In this document: positions 36,236 to 46,544 of the stretch, one piece after another
Position numbering within the stretch: position 1 is the stretch's first letter
Layout of the letters: each line of letters opens with the position of its first letter
Assembly: GCA_030682715.1 (NCBI GenBank)
Contig: JAUXNQ010000024.1
Span: forward strand, 1 to 64,000
Direction: 5' to 3'
Origin: Methylotenera sp.
GTDB lineage: Bacteria; Pseudomonadota; Gammaproteobacteria; Burkholderiales; Methylophilaceae
DNA length: 64,000 bases
The notes under the pieces: generated by a model
Told to the model about the DNA's origin: nothing
What the model saw: the letters and a program-made list of their open reading frames with translations, nothing else
The model's database searches: none
Program-made: the position numbers and the translations under genes

Positions 36236-36690
36236 GAGTTGATGCTAAATACTCACTCATCGCACTTGGCTTAGTATTTACTTTATGCGCCTGTCATCAG
36301 CCAAGCGCCAGCGATACTCAGCAACTTTCGATAACAGAACATATAGACCGAGCTGCGGTCAGCAATGATAGTATTGAACAAGCTTTTGCCTCAAAACTAA
36401 GTGATGTACAAGTCACTGGCACTGGGGTTGTCATCAAACTGTTGCCTGACGACAACAAAGGCGCAAAACACCAAAAATTTCTAGTTAAAATCAATGCTAA
36501 GCAAACCTTGTTATTTGCACATAATATAGACCTAGCCCCACGGGTGCCTTTACAAGTAGGCGATACAATTTCGTTTAATGGTGAGTATGTATATAATCCA
36601 AAAGGTGGGGTTATGCACTGGACCCACCATGCACCTAGAGGCGACCATGAGGGCGGGTGGGTAATACACAATAACCAGAAATACCAATAA
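36232..36690 (+). CDS. DUF3465-type lipoprotein inside the trp operon
   Basis: The 152-aa protein has a lipoprotein signal (LIALGLVFTLCAC, Cys about 21). Its C-terminal half reads KFLVKINAKQTLLFAHNIDL, GDTISFNGEYVYNPKGGVMHWTHH and a final GGWVIHNNQKY, which matches the DUF3465 family as I know it, probably an OB-like small domain. Function is unknown. Its ATG overlaps the trpD stop (ATGA), so it should be translated with trpD, and trpC follows 73 bp later. Confidence 0.85.
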   Translation: MRVDAKYSLIALGLVFTLCACHQPSASDTQQLSITEHIDRAAVSNDSIEQAFASKLSDVQVTGTGVVIKLLPDDNKGAKHQKFLVKINAKQTLLFAHNIDLAPRVPLQVGDTISFNGEYVYNPKGGVMHWTHHAPRGDHEGGWVIHNNQKYQ

Positions 36691-36763
36691 AGACGCTAGG
36701 AGCTTTGCTCCAAAACCAATACATTTACTACCAATTCATTTATTAATGTAATAGCGAAAGCAT

Positions 36764-37552
36764 ATGTCAGACATTCTAAATAAAATCATTGCAACTAAAA
36801 CGCTTGAGGTTGCCGCCGCAAAAATCAAAAAACCATTTGAGGCCGTACAGGCAGAAGCCACGTCTGCAATTGCAGTCAGAGACTTTATTGGTAGCATCCG
36901 CACAAAAATTGCGAACAAACAAGCTGCAGTGATTGCTGAGATCAAAAAAGCCAGCCCATCTAAAGGTGTGATACGTGCAGATTTTAAACCAGCCGAAATT
37001 GCTACAAGCTATGAGCAAGGCGGCGCATCCTGTTTGTCAGTACTTACTGACGTAGAGTACTTTCAAGGTTCTCCAGAATATTTAAAACAAGCGCGCGCTG
37101 CTTGTCAGTTACCAGTGCTACGCAAAGACTTTATGATAGATCCATATCAAGTTTACGAAGCACGGGCGATGGGGGCTGATTGTATTTTACTAATTGCTGC
37201 AGCCATTGATTTAGCTAAAATGCGTGAACTAGAATCAATTGCCCACAGCTTAGGTATGGCGGTTTTAGTAGAAGTCCATAACGGTGAGGAATTAGACCTT
37301 GCGTTGCAACTCAATACGCCATTACTTGGCATCAATAACCGTAATTTGCGTACGTTTGATGTCACGTTAGATACGACCCTAGGCCTATTGGCACGAATTC
37401 CCGAAGGCAAAATCGTCGTCACTGAATCAGGTATTTTCACCCAAGAAGATGTCGCGCTAATGCGTAAAAATAATGTACACACTTTCTTGGTGGGAGAAGC
37501 ATTTATGCGACAACCAGACCCAGGCGCCGAGCTTGCAAAAGTGTTCGCTTAA
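36764..37552 (+). CDS. trpC: Indole-3-glycerol phosphate synthase
   Basis: The 262-aa TIM-barrel enzyme closes the indole ring. It has [18 protein letters not shown] (active-site Glu and Lys), [26 protein letters not shown], the [12 protein letters not shown] segment and [13 protein letters not shown]. It is monofunctional, without a fused TrpF. Confidence 0.97.
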   Translation: MSDILNKIIATKTLEVAAAKIKKPFEAVQAEATSAIAVRDFIGSIRTKIANKQAAVIAEIKKASPSKGVIRADFKPAEIATSYEQGGASCLSVLTDVEYFQGSPEYLKQARAACQLPVLRKDFMIDPYQVYEARAMGADCILLIAAAIDLAKMRELESIAHSLGMAVLVEVHNGEELDLALQLNTPLLGINNRNLRTFDVTLDTTLGLLARIPEGKIVVTESGIFTQEDVALMRKNNVHTFLVGEAFMRQPDPGAELAKVFA

Positions 37553-37625
37553 GACAATTATTTAGAATACATATACAACAAAGAACACTGCCGAACATAC
37601 TGATGGCAAAGTTACTTTTCACTGA

Positions 37626-38624
<999 letters not shown>

Positions 38625-38751
38625 CAATTTTCCTAAAGAGCCTTACATTGCAAATGTGAGCAATTGCAAAATAGCAAATTCAAAGTAAGAAAATTTAAAA
38701 ATTAGCAACGCTCAAAAACTAGTAACTTCAGTCATTCAAGTTCGGTCGTTA

Positions 38752-38791
38752 AAGTTAAGTAACGCCACGTAGGTGAGCGCTTACTTAACTT
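38752..38791. terminator. Stem-loop between convergent hemB and the gene at 38785
   Basis: AAGTTAAGTAA plus CGC (38752-38765) pairs with GCG plus TTACTTAACTT (38777-38791), a 14-bp stem with one bulged C and an 11-nt loop. It overlaps the stop codon of the minus-strand gene. It can serve both convergent genes, though T-runs are short. Confidence 0.65.
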
Positions 38792-39411
38792 GTAGCAATC
38801 AAAGCCTTTAGTCCGTCTATGCCGACCCGATCAGCGTTACTGCCATCTGTTGCACGCTTGGTCGGCACACGAATATCATCCACCTCAAACACACTCAACT
38901 TAATCAGACCCGTATTCATTTCCAGTGTAAACACAGGCACGGTTTTTCGACCATCGCCTCTTTTATCACGCTTACCATCATTCATAATACGATAAGATTT
39001 CTCGTTTACATCAAAGGGAATCTGCTGGTTAAGCAGAAACATCTCGACTTCTTTGATGCTGTCCGCAAATAAATGAATATGGGTTTCTGATAGCAAGCCT
39101 GCTGTACCATCCAATACTGGCCCAGTGAGATGCGGGTTAAACCTTTCTAACATCTGCATTGTAAACAGTGCACTCTTGCGTAAGTCACGTAAATTTTCTG
39201 GCTGCTCTTCACTTAAAAACAATGCGTTATAAAGCCGAAGCTCCTCTTCCACCTCGGCGTTAGACGGCAAGCTGCTAGTTTCCAATGCACCTAATTGCCG
39301 CCCAGCTTTCTTTTTAGCATAGGCATAATCCGATATACCATCTTCTGCCATCATGCGTGCGGCCTGCTGTGCAACTAACTGACGGATGTGTTGTAAGTTT
39401 TCTTTTGCCAT
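38785..39411 (-). CDS. Conserved hypothetical protein next to ntrX
   Basis: The 208-aa soluble protein begins MAKENLQHIRQLVAQQAARMMAEDG (by position 1-25), with a helical first half and a mixed second half containing GPVLDGTAGLLSETHIHLFADSIKEVE and VPVFTLEMNTGLIKLSVFEVDDIRVP. There is no signal peptide or membrane segment. I do not recognise a characterised family; the shape could fit a nucleotidyltransferase-like fold, but no catalytic motif is clear. It follows ntrX by 134 bp on the same strand. Confidence 0.72.
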   Translation of the reverse strand: MAKENLQHIRQLVAQQAARMMAEDGISDYAYAKKKAGRQLGALETSSLPSNAEVEEELRLYNALFLSEEQPENLRDLRKSALFTMQMLERFNPHLTGPVLDGTAGLLSETHIHLFADSIKEVEMFLLNQQIPFDVNEKSYRIMNDGKRDKRGDGRKTVPVFTLEMNTGLIKLSVFEVDDIRVPTKRATDGSNADRVGIDGLKALIATS

Positions 39412-39545
39412 TATTTTATTAACGCTAACGTGAGCATGATTGTCATGATTGAACCCGCCACAATGATTAACCAAGCATCCTAAAATATTTGGTAGCATCA
39501 TCATGGCGTTGCCTGCATATGATTCAATGCTAGAAAATTAGAAAC

Positions 39546-40865
39546 TTACCCCTTGATTTTGACATCTAACTGCTTAAGTTTACGGTACAAGTGTGTACGC
39601 TCCAGACCCGAAACCTCAGCCAGCTTGTTCATGTTTCCCGCGACTGATTTAATGTGATAATTGAAATAGAGTCGCTCAAAATCGTCCCTCGCCTCACGCA
39701 AGGGCTGATCAAGGTTGGTTTCTATTTCAGGAGTCAAATGCTCTGCACCATTCAATTTAGTTGCAACAGCGACCTTAGTTTCTGATTGCAGCCCAACATC
39801 AAACTGATGCATCACCCTGTTTACATCATCTAAGGCAATCTTATCACCTAAGCTAGTCTGAATCAGATTGCGCACTATAGCATCCAGCTGTGCAATATCC
39901 CCTGGCCAACTAGCATTGCGTAATGCATTTAATGCAGCAATATCAAACTCACGGTAAGGTACATTTGCAAGCTCAAACTGCAAATTTGCTATCGTCATCA
40001 CTAAGTCTGGTATATCTTCTTTATGTTCTTCTAACGCAGGCACTCTTAATGAAACTGCCGATAGCAATTGTAGTAAATTATGATCAAACAAACCTTCTGC
40101 CTGCAACTTCTGCAAGTTATGGCTAGTCCCACAAATCACACGCACATTATATTTTTCTGCTTTTGTAATCAAAAACAATAAACCTTTTTGTTCGGTTTTA
40201 TTGAGTTCTGCAATTTCACGCAGGTAAACCACACCATCATTAGTCATAGTTAAAATATCTAGCGGCGCAGATACAAGCTGGCTAAACTCAAGCAACTCAA
40301 ACCATGGTGTATTTGCATTATGCAAAAAACGCGCGCACAGCTCTGCACCACAACCTTTAGGACCAATCAACAGAACAGGGCTTGGTGAGCGACCCGTCGT
40401 ACTTGAAGCTATTTTATCCAACCGCTCCTTTAACGCTACCACAATTGGGCTTTTACCTAAACTAACTAGGTTCATTTCGGATTTTGGCAGTTGCTCGCTA
40501 TGCTTTAATGCAGTAGCAACGGTTTTAAGCAGCTTTTGCAGTGCAATCGGCTTTTCTAAAAAATCAAAAGCACCTATACGCGTCGCCTCTACGGCCGTAT
40601 CAATGGTGCCATGTCCTGACATCATCACCACAGGCATCGTCAATAGCCCACCATTAGCCCACTCTTTCAGTAAGCTAATGCCATCACAATCAGGCATCCA
40701 AATATCAAGCAACACCACGTCCGGGCGCTCATGCATACGCATCTCACGCGCGGTGGCGGCATTTTCTGCCAACTGAACTTGGTACCCCTCATCTTGCAAA
40801 ATATCACGCAAGAGTTCGCGTATCCCTATTTCATCGTCAATCACTAAAATATGTTTTGATGCCAT
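39546..40865 (-). CDS. ntrX: NtrX-like response regulator with degenerate AAA+ domain
   Basis: The 439-aa protein has an intact receiver domain (Asp54 in VVLLDIWMPDCDG, Lys in FLEKPIAL) and an intact C-terminal Fis-type HTH (SGLERTHLYRKLKQL). The central sigma-54 activation domain has lost its catalytic features. Walker A reads IGPKGCGAELCARF without the GK lysine. No GAFTGA loop can be found. Walker B reads VVYLREIAEL with Arg in place of Asp. The arginine-finger segment reads VPALEEHKEDIP, and sensor II reads WPGDIAQL. It probably acts as a DNA-binding regulator that does not remodel sigma-54. It lies 30 bp after ntrY. Confidence 0.93.
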   Translation of the reverse strand: MASKHILVIDDEIGIRELLRDILQDEGYQVQLAENAATAREMRMHERPDVVLLDIWMPDCDGISLLKEWANGGLLTMPVVMMSGHGTIDTAVEATRIGAFDFLEKPIALQKLLKTVATALKHSEQLPKSEMNLVSLGKSPIVVALKERLDKIASSTTGRSPSPVLLIGPKGCGAELCARFLHNANTPWFELLEFSQLVSAPLDILTMTNDGVVYLREIAELNKTEQKGLLFLITKAEKYNVRVICGTSHNLQKLQAEGLFDHNLLQLLSAVSLRVPALEEHKEDIPDLVMTIANLQFELANVPYREFDIAALNALRNASWPGDIAQLDAIVRNLIQTSLGDKIALDDVNRVMHQFDVGLQSETKVAVATKLNGAEHLTPEIETNLDQPLREARDDFERLYFNYHIKSVAGNMNKLAEVSGLERTHLYRKLKQLDVKIKG

Positions 40866-40895
40866 ACGATTCGTTTTGATTAATAAGTGTGTTGT

Positions 40896-43037
40896 TTAAT
40901 TAAGTAATAGCGGGATGCTGATCGTAATGATAGCACCCGAGCCATTTGCTTCGTCAGATAATACATTTTCAATTTTAATATTTCCTTTATGTTCCTCGAT
41001 GATTTTTTTAACAATCGCCAAACCCAACCCTGTACCGTGTGGCTTGGTGGTCATATAAGGCTCAAACACATGCAACATCATCTCGGCAGGAAAACCACCG
41101 CCATTATCTTGCACAGTTAATATCAACATACCGTCATCAACAGAGGTTGTAATTTGAATCATCGGCATTAACGTAGATGCCAATGCATCTTGCGCATTCT
41201 GCATGAGATTATGCAACACCTGCCGTAGCATCGTGCTGTCACCTTTAATCGGACAAGCTTTGTTTGTGAGCGCTAACTTAACTTTTATTTTTGGCACATC
41301 ATAAAAAGAAACAATCTCTCGAATTAATGCATTAAGGTCTAAATTTTCCAGATGAGGCGTTGGTGAGCGCGCATACTCACTAAACTCATTCACCATTTTT
41401 TTAAGTGCATCCACTTGGTTCACGATGGTTTCAGTCGAGCGCTGCAAAATCTCAGCATCAGCCTCTTCTAACTTACTGTGTAGCTTGTGTGCCATCCGCT
41501 CCGCAGATAACTGAATCGGTGTAAGTGGATTTTTAATTTCGTGCGCTAATCGGCGCGCCACCTCACCCCATGCAGCATCACGCTGCACCTGCACCATTGC
41601 AGTAGCATCATCAAACACAGCAACATACCCGCCATCTGGCAAGCGTGTTCCTCGCAACGTAATAATTTTTTTTCCGTGTGCCGTGACCAACTCAACCTGT
41701 GCTTGTACCTCTTCTTTTTGCACACTCTTCTGCGGATTTTCTTGCTGAATACTCACAGCAATGGCCTGGAAAAAGCTCGCAAGGTTGGGCTGTTTTTCTA
41801 TGATTTTCTCTGGCGTAAAACCAACATAGCTCTCTAGAGACACGCCCAGTATATTCACAGTAGCTTCATTAAAAGTACGCAACTCACTCCGCTCATTTAA
41901 TGCCAAAACACCTGAGGACAAATGTGCCAAGATAGTTTCTAAATAACCTCGGGCAGCTTCTACTCGCGCGCGATTTCTATCCGCCGCTTTCGTTGCGTCG
42001 CCCAACTGCTGTGTCATGCTGTTAAATGACTGCACCAGCACACCTAACTCATCTTTACCATGTGCAGGCAACATCGTACTGTAATCTCCGCTAGCAATCG
42101 CTTTAGTACCTTCAGCCAGCACAGTGAGTGGTGCAGATAAACGGCGACTCAACACAAATGCAATCGCCACAGCCGTGAACATCGCCAGCATCATGACCAA
42201 CGTTAATGTCAGCGCAAACACCTCTCTTAGTGCAGTACGGCTATATGACAATTGCTGATAATCTTGATACACGTCCTGCACCGCTTCTGCCGTTGTTGCT
42301 AGGGACTTAGGCACTGGCTGGAGTAACTGCAAAATACGCATTTCGCCTGAAATATCCTGCACACTGACGGGAATCAACACGCGCAGATACAAACCTTTAC
42401 CGTTAATTGGCTCAATGTTGCCATAAATACGCTGGCGCGCCTGTCTAAGTTGCGTCACACTCGGAAGATCTGGCAGAAAGCTGCTCGCGTCTCCACTAGA
42501 TACCGCCAAAATTCCACCTTGCGGTGTAAATAGCGCTGCGTCCTGCACTCCACTCTTCTCACGCAAATCGTTAAGCATAGAGAAATGAATATTTGCTGGT
42601 TGAAATGCTAGGCTAGTCGCCATGCTTTCGCCCTTCTCCTTGACATCAGCCAACATGATTTCAAGTGCTGTCTGCCCAAGGTTCAACCCGCCCTCTAAAG
42701 CAGTCTCCACTTTGACGTTAAACCATGACTCTATCGATCTGGTTAAAAAGTTAACTGACACCAGGTATACAATCAAGCCAGGAATAATCGCCATCAGCGC
42801 AAACGACCCTAACAGTCTAAGCGTGAAACGGCTACCCATCACACGCTGACGGATATTACGGTACAAACTAAATAGCTGAACACCAATCAAAAGAACCAAC
42901 AATACCGCCAAAGCAATATTTAATGCGACTAAGAGCGTGTAGTGCTCTCCAGACGCAGCCGTATTAGCACTTGCGTTTGATAGCAAATAGAGCAGCAAGC
43001 CTCCCAGTAGCGCACTTGTGAATACAATGTATTTCAT
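40896..43037 (-). CDS. ntrY: NtrY-like membrane sensor histidine kinase
   Basis: The 713-aa kinase has three or four N-terminal membrane segments and a periplasmic part (about 110-265). HAMP (LSAPLTVLAEGTKAIASGDY), PAS, HisKA with HEIKNPLTPIQLSAERM (about 490) and HATPase_c with NLMQNAQDAL, DNGGGFP and GTGLGLAIVKKI follow. It would phosphorylate NtrX. I start it at the ATG at 43037, which overlaps the DUF4390 stop as ATGA; a GTG at 43058 is an alternative. Confidence 0.93.
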   Translation of the reverse strand: MKYIVFTSALLGGLLLYLLSNASANTAASGEHYTLLVALNIALAVLLVLLIGVQLFSLYRNIRQRVMGSRFTLRLLGSFALMAIIPGLIVYLVSVNFLTRSIESWFNVKVETALEGGLNLGQTALEIMLADVKEKGESMATSLAFQPANIHFSMLNDLREKSGVQDAALFTPQGGILAVSSGDASSFLPDLPSVTQLRQARQRIYGNIEPINGKGLYLRVLIPVSVQDISGEMRILQLLQPVPKSLATTAEAVQDVYQDYQQLSYSRTALREVFALTLTLVMMLAMFTAVAIAFVLSRRLSAPLTVLAEGTKAIASGDYSTMLPAHGKDELGVLVQSFNSMTQQLGDATKAADRNRARVEAARGYLETILAHLSSGVLALNERSELRTFNEATVNILGVSLESYVGFTPEKIIEKQPNLASFFQAIAVSIQQENPQKSVQKEEVQAQVELVTAHGKKIITLRGTRLPDGGYVAVFDDATAMVQVQRDAAWGEVARRLAHEIKNPLTPIQLSAERMAHKLHSKLEEADAEILQRSTETIVNQVDALKKMVNEFSEYARSPTPHLENLDLNALIREIVSFYDVPKIKVKLALTNKACPIKGDSTMLRQVLHNLMQNAQDALASTLMPMIQITTSVDDGMLILTVQDNGGGFPAEMMLHVFEPYMTTKPHGTGLGLAIVKKIIEEHKGNIKIENVLSDEANGSGAIITISIPLLLN

Positions 43038-43603
43038 TTGAATAAATGAGGTGCCCACTCAAAACGTTGCGAACTAATTTTCCATTCGTTTGAAGTCATT
43101 CCCTCAATTTGTAAGGCTTTAGGTAATTTCTTTTGATCCAACCGCATTAACAAAGCCGCTCGATATCGTTCGCCCTTCTCAATATCAGCCTCTTGAAACA
43201 CCTTCATATCCTGAATAATCGACAAATCTTCAAGCGCCTCATCCAAGGTAGCATAAGCACGTTGCTGATCATTTCGCATCACAATATATTGGCGAGTAAG
43301 CGCGTGGTAACTTAAGCTCACTTGTTGTACGGTGGTGACGACCTCATTATCAAACCAATACTTGTTCGGTGTGAATAACTGAAACTCAATCAAGAAATTA
43401 AACACAAATCCTTTAAGAATCGCCTTCTCTATTTCAGAGCCAAAGTTGATTTCCGCATCCGCATTAAGTAAATAATCATCCTCATAAACTGTTAGATTTG
43501 CACTTCTAAGACGTAGGCTACTGCCTTCAGCAAGCACTGAACTTGAAAACAATACCAATGCGACCACGCAAAAAATGACCTTAATTTTTTTGCAGTAGTG
43601 CAT
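43034..43603 (-). CDS. DUF4390 protein
   Basis: The 189-aa protein has a signal peptide (IKVIFCVVALVLFSSSVLA). A beta-rich domain of the DUF4390 family follows, with LRLRSANLTVYEDDYLLNADAEINFG (by position about 28-53) and FNFLIEFQLFTPNKYWFD. It is expected to be periplasmic. The family is regularly found between rsmB and ntrY, as here, but its function is not known. It overlaps rsmB by 23 bp and ntrY by 4 bp. Confidence 0.85.
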   Translation of the reverse strand: MHYCKKIKVIFCVVALVLFSSSVLAEGSSLRLRSANLTVYEDDYLLNADAEINFGSEIEKAILKGFVFNFLIEFQLFTPNKYWFDNEVVTTVQQVSLSYHALTRQYIVMRNDQQRAYATLDEALEDLSIIQDMKVFQEADIEKGERYRAALLMRLDQKKLPKALQIEGMTSNEWKISSQRFEWAPHLFK

Positions 43604-44885
43604 AAAAGAAACCATCATGTGAGTTAGAAGGAATAAGCTGACCTTGCATATGTGTAATATTCTGATGCGTAGTATCGAGCATGTGATGAATAGGCAACTG
43701 AACTGCATCTGAATTTTTCTGCAAAAATTGATCTATTTGATCTTGATTTTCTTCTTTAAAAACAGAGCAAGTAACGTAAAGTAATTTACCACCCTTTGCC
43801 AACATCTGCCATAACGTAGGTAAAATTTTAGCTTGCTGAGCTACAAATGAGGCAATATCAGCCTCTCTTCTTAGCCATTTGATATCAACGTGACGCCTGA
43901 CGATACCAGAGGCGGTACACGGCACATCTGCAAGAATTCTATCAAAAGACGACCCATCATACCAATCAGTTGCAGAGGCATCGCCAACCAGCAGATTTGC
44001 ATTTAAATTAAGGCGCGCCAAATTACTCTGCACCCGCTGCAAACGCACCTCATCACTATCTAAAGCCGTCATCTGCACATTCGCTAGTTCTAAAATATGT
44101 CCTGTCTTACCTCCTGGTGCACAGCAAGCATCCAACACACGCATTCCAGCCTGAGCATCAATTAAATGTGCAGCTAATTGCGCACCATAGTCTTGCACAG
44201 ACACTACGCCATCAGTAAATCCAGGTATCTTTTCAACGGCAATTGGTTTAGTCAAAACCACTGCCTGCGCACCAACTTGCACAGCATCAATTTCACTGCG
44301 TACTAACAATTGCAAATAATCTACGGCACTAATCTTTTGTACATTCACACGTAAACTCATCGGTGGATGCTGGTTACCTACCGTTAACATCTCTTGCCAA
44401 TCATTAGGATACTGAGCTTTCAGTTTACTAATCCACCATTGAGGGTAGGAATAACTCGCGACTTCATTATTCTTCAACTTGGCGGCTAATTGCTCTTTTT
44501 GTCTTAAAAAGTTACGCAAGATTGCATTCACTAAACCCTTTGCCCAAGACTTGACTGGCGGTTTCTTTAGCTGACTAACCGCATGCACTGCTTGATTGAC
44601 TATCGTAAACGCATCCGCTTTATCGTGCGTCAACTGATAAATCGCCACTAACAATAAAGCGTGAATGCGCTCATCGTCTAGCGGCTTCTCAAGCAAAGCC
44701 CTTAAATAAGCATCAATTTCACCATAGAAGCGTAATGTACCGTAACTTAAATCGGCCGCAGCGCCTTTTTGTTGCGGTGTAGCATTCGGGAAGTTAGACA
44801 GTGATGCAGGTAGCGCTGTAGTAAGATTTCGTCCTGAAAATACTTGATAAACAGCGTCTGCAGCGATTTGTTGAGAGATATACAA
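43581..44885 (-). CDS. rsmB: 16S rRNA (cytosine(967)-C(5))-methyltransferase
   Basis: The 434-aa enzyme has an N-terminal NusB-like helical RNA-binding domain (about 1-135). The methyltransferase domain has the SAM motif VLDACCAPGGKTGHILEL (about 245) and the catalytic Cys of ADVPCTASGIVRRHVD (about 318). It methylates C967 of 16S rRNA. It would be expected next to htpX or fmt on the same strand; a plus-strand gene separates it from htpX here. Confidence 0.96.
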   Translation of the reverse strand: MYISQQIAADAVYQVFSGRNLTTALPASLSNFPNATPQQKGAAADLSYGTLRFYGEIDAYLRALLEKPLDDERIHALLLVAIYQLTHDKADAFTIVNQAVHAVSQLKKPPVKSWAKGLVNAILRNFLRQKEQLAAKLKNNEVASYSYPQWWISKLKAQYPNDWQEMLTVGNQHPPMSLRVNVQKISAVDYLQLLVRSEIDAVQVGAQAVVLTKPIAVEKIPGFTDGVVSVQDYGAQLAAHLIDAQAGMRVLDACCAPGGKTGHILELANVQMTALDSDEVRLQRVQSNLARLNLNANLLVGDASATDWYDGSSFDRILADVPCTASGIVRRHVDIKWLRREADIASFVAQQAKILPTLWQMLAKGGKLLYVTCSVFKEENQDQIDQFLQKNSDAVQLPIHHMLDTTHQNITHMQGQLIPSNSHDGFFYALLQKN

Positions 44886-45018
44886 AATTAGTTTCTATTC
44901 ATAATTGCTAAAAACTGATTTTACTTGATATCCTGATATTAGGGTTAAGCTGTTGATATGTTGTCATCTTAACGACACCCTCGTGCGTTAAGTGATTTCG
45001 ATTCATAAGGAGTTATTC

Positions 45019-45468
45019 ATGAACAAAACTAGTATTTTAAAGCGCACTATATTTGCTGGGGCTTTATTTCTTGCTGCTAACGCAGCCATTGCAGCTGATG
45101 TAGGTGTGTCTATCAGCGTTGGACAACCTGGGTTTTATGGTCAGATTGACATTGGTGACTATCCATATCCCCAACCGCGCGTCATCTATAGAGAGCCTAT
45201 TATTGTTCATCGGCATGTAGAAGTGTATGAACCTATGTATATGCGAGTTCCACCAGGCCATTATAAAAACTGGAAGCGTTATTGCAACCGATATAATGCC
45301 TGTGGTCGCCAAGTCTACTTTGTTCAAGACGGTTGGTATCGTGATGACTTCGCACCGCGCTATCGCGAGCGCCATGGCAATAACAATCACCGAGGTGACC
45401 ACGATGACCACGGTAGAAATAAACACGACAACAAGCAGGGTAATGGCAAGGGTAAAGGCAAAGACTAA
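45019..45468 (+). CDS. Hypothetical secreted protein with His/Asp/Lys-rich tail
   Basis: The 149-aa protein has a signal peptide (AGALFLAANAAIA), then a compact domain with VSISVGQPGFYGQIDIGDYP, RVPPGHYKNWKRYCNRYNAC and VYFVQDGWYRDDFAPRYRER. It ends in a low-complexity tail of His, Asp, Asn, Gly and Lys. Similar proteins occur widely in betaproteobacteria, with no known role; the His/Asp tail could bind metal. AAGGAG stands before the ATG at 45019. It interrupts the otherwise continuous minus-strand run. Confidence 0.85.
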   Translation: MNKTSILKRTIFAGALFLAANAAIAADVGVSISVGQPGFYGQIDIGDYPYPQPRVIYREPIIVHRHVEVYEPMYMRVPPGHYKNWKRYCNRYNACGRQVYFVQDGWYRDDFAPRYRERHGNNNHRGDHDDHGRNKHDNKQGNGKGKGKD

Positions 45469-45479
45469 TCAGGGGTTAG

Positions 45480-45526
45480 CGGAGGTAAGAAGTTAAGTGA
45501 CTTCAAACCTCCGTTAATTATTATTT
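45480..45526 (+). terminator. Two-tier terminator-like hairpin
   Basis: CGGAGGT (45480-45486) pairs with ACCTCCG (45507-45513). Inside lies GAAGT/ACTTC (45489-45493 with 45500-45504), with an AA/AA internal loop between the two stems. TTAATTATTATTT follows. It is 12 bp past the stop of the secreted protein gene. Confidence 0.75.
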
Positions 45527-45571
45527 AGAATGTGAAAGTGTTCTTACTTAGCTAGCTCCTAGCTAGCCTGG

Positions 45572-45605
45572 TTTTGTATTGGCGGTCATTTGCACCAATA
45601 CAAAA
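45572..45605. other. 11-bp inverted repeat downstream of htpX
   Basis: TTTTGTATTGG (45572-45582) pairs with CCAATACAAAA (45595-45605) around a 12-nt loop. On the minus strand it lies just past htpX and ends in the T-rich arm, so it could serve as a terminator. Confidence 0.7.
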
Positions 45606-45612
45606 TGTACCG

Positions 45613-45646
45613 ATGGCAATGACTAGTAGCTACTAGTCATTGCCAT
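45613..45646. other. Perfect 34-bp palindrome overlapping the htpX stop codon
   Basis: The sequence from ATGGCAATGACTAGTAG (45613-45629) is followed by its exact reverse complement (45630-45646) with no spacer. It includes the last six sense codons of htpX and its TAG stop. It can form a cruciform or a strong RNA hairpin. Confidence 0.92.
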
Positions 45647-46486
45647 TAATCTTGCTACTCGCTCCTCAGTTCTTGGGTGTGTGCTAAATAAGCGATCAAA
45701 TGAAATACCAGACAATGGGTTAATAATCATCATCTGCGCAGTTTCTGGGTGAGCCTCTGCCGTTTGGTTTGTCACCTGATGTGCGTAATGATGAATCTTC
45801 TCTAACGCACTTGCCAACGCTTTTGGGTCACCGCTAATCTCAGCGCCTGCTTTATCTGCCTCAAACTCACGCGCTCGCGAAATAGCCATCTGAATCAACG
45901 AAGCGGCCAATGGCGCTAACAACATCACCAATATTCCAACCACTGGATTCAAATTACGTTCTCCACCGCTATTACGACCCCCACCTAATAACATGCCAAA
46001 CTGGACAATAGAGGCAATTGCGCCAGCCACTGTCGCGGAAATTGTTGAAATTAAAGTATCTCGATTTTTTACATGCGCGAGTTCATGCGCCATCACACCG
46101 CGCAACTCTCTCTCGTTTAAAATGCGCATAATGCCTGCGGTTGCCGCAACGGCAGCATTCTCAGGGTTACGTCCCGTAGCAAAAGCATTAGGTTGCGATT
46201 CATTAATCACATAGACTTTAGGCATCGGCAACTGTGCGCTTTCTGCCAACTGCCGCACCATTTGATAGTAGCTGCGAAACTGCATGTTATCTGCAGTCAC
46301 TTCCTGCGCGCCATACATCTTGAGTACGGCTTTATCTGAAAACCAGTACGCATAGATATTCATCGCACCCGCTAGAAGCAAGGCCACCATCATGCCACCT
46401 GCCCCACCTATTGCTGCGCCAACCATACCAAACAAAGCAACAATCGCGGCCATTAAGACCGCAGTTTTTAACCAATTTCCTAGCAT
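45623..46486 (-). CDS. htpX: Membrane zinc protease HtpX
   Basis: The 287-aa M48 protease has two N-terminal membrane segments (about 5-50), the zinc site [13 protein letters not shown] (about 135) and a further hydrophobic pair (about 150-200). The Glu ligand lies in [17 protein letters not shown]. It degrades misfolded inner-membrane proteins. It lies 58 bp after fmt. Its 3' end lies inside a perfect palindrome. Confidence 0.95.
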   Translation of the reverse strand: MLGNWLKTAVLMAAIVALFGMVGAAIGGAGGMMVALLLAGAMNIYAYWFSDKAVLKMYGAQEVTADNMQFRSYYQMVRQLAESAQLPMPKVYVINESQPNAFATGRNPENAAVAATAGIMRILNERELRGVMAHELAHVKNRDTLISTISATVAGAIASIVQFGMLLGGGRNSGGERNLNPVVGILVMLLAPLAASLIQMAISRAREFEADKAGAEISGDPKALASALEKIHHYAHQVTNQTAEAHPETAQMMIINPLSGISFDRLFSTHPRTEERVARLMAMTSSY

Positions 46487-46544
46487 ATTGCCATCCTCAT
46501 TTTATGTACGCTTACTACATAAAGTGGAGACGGCTATCAAAAAT

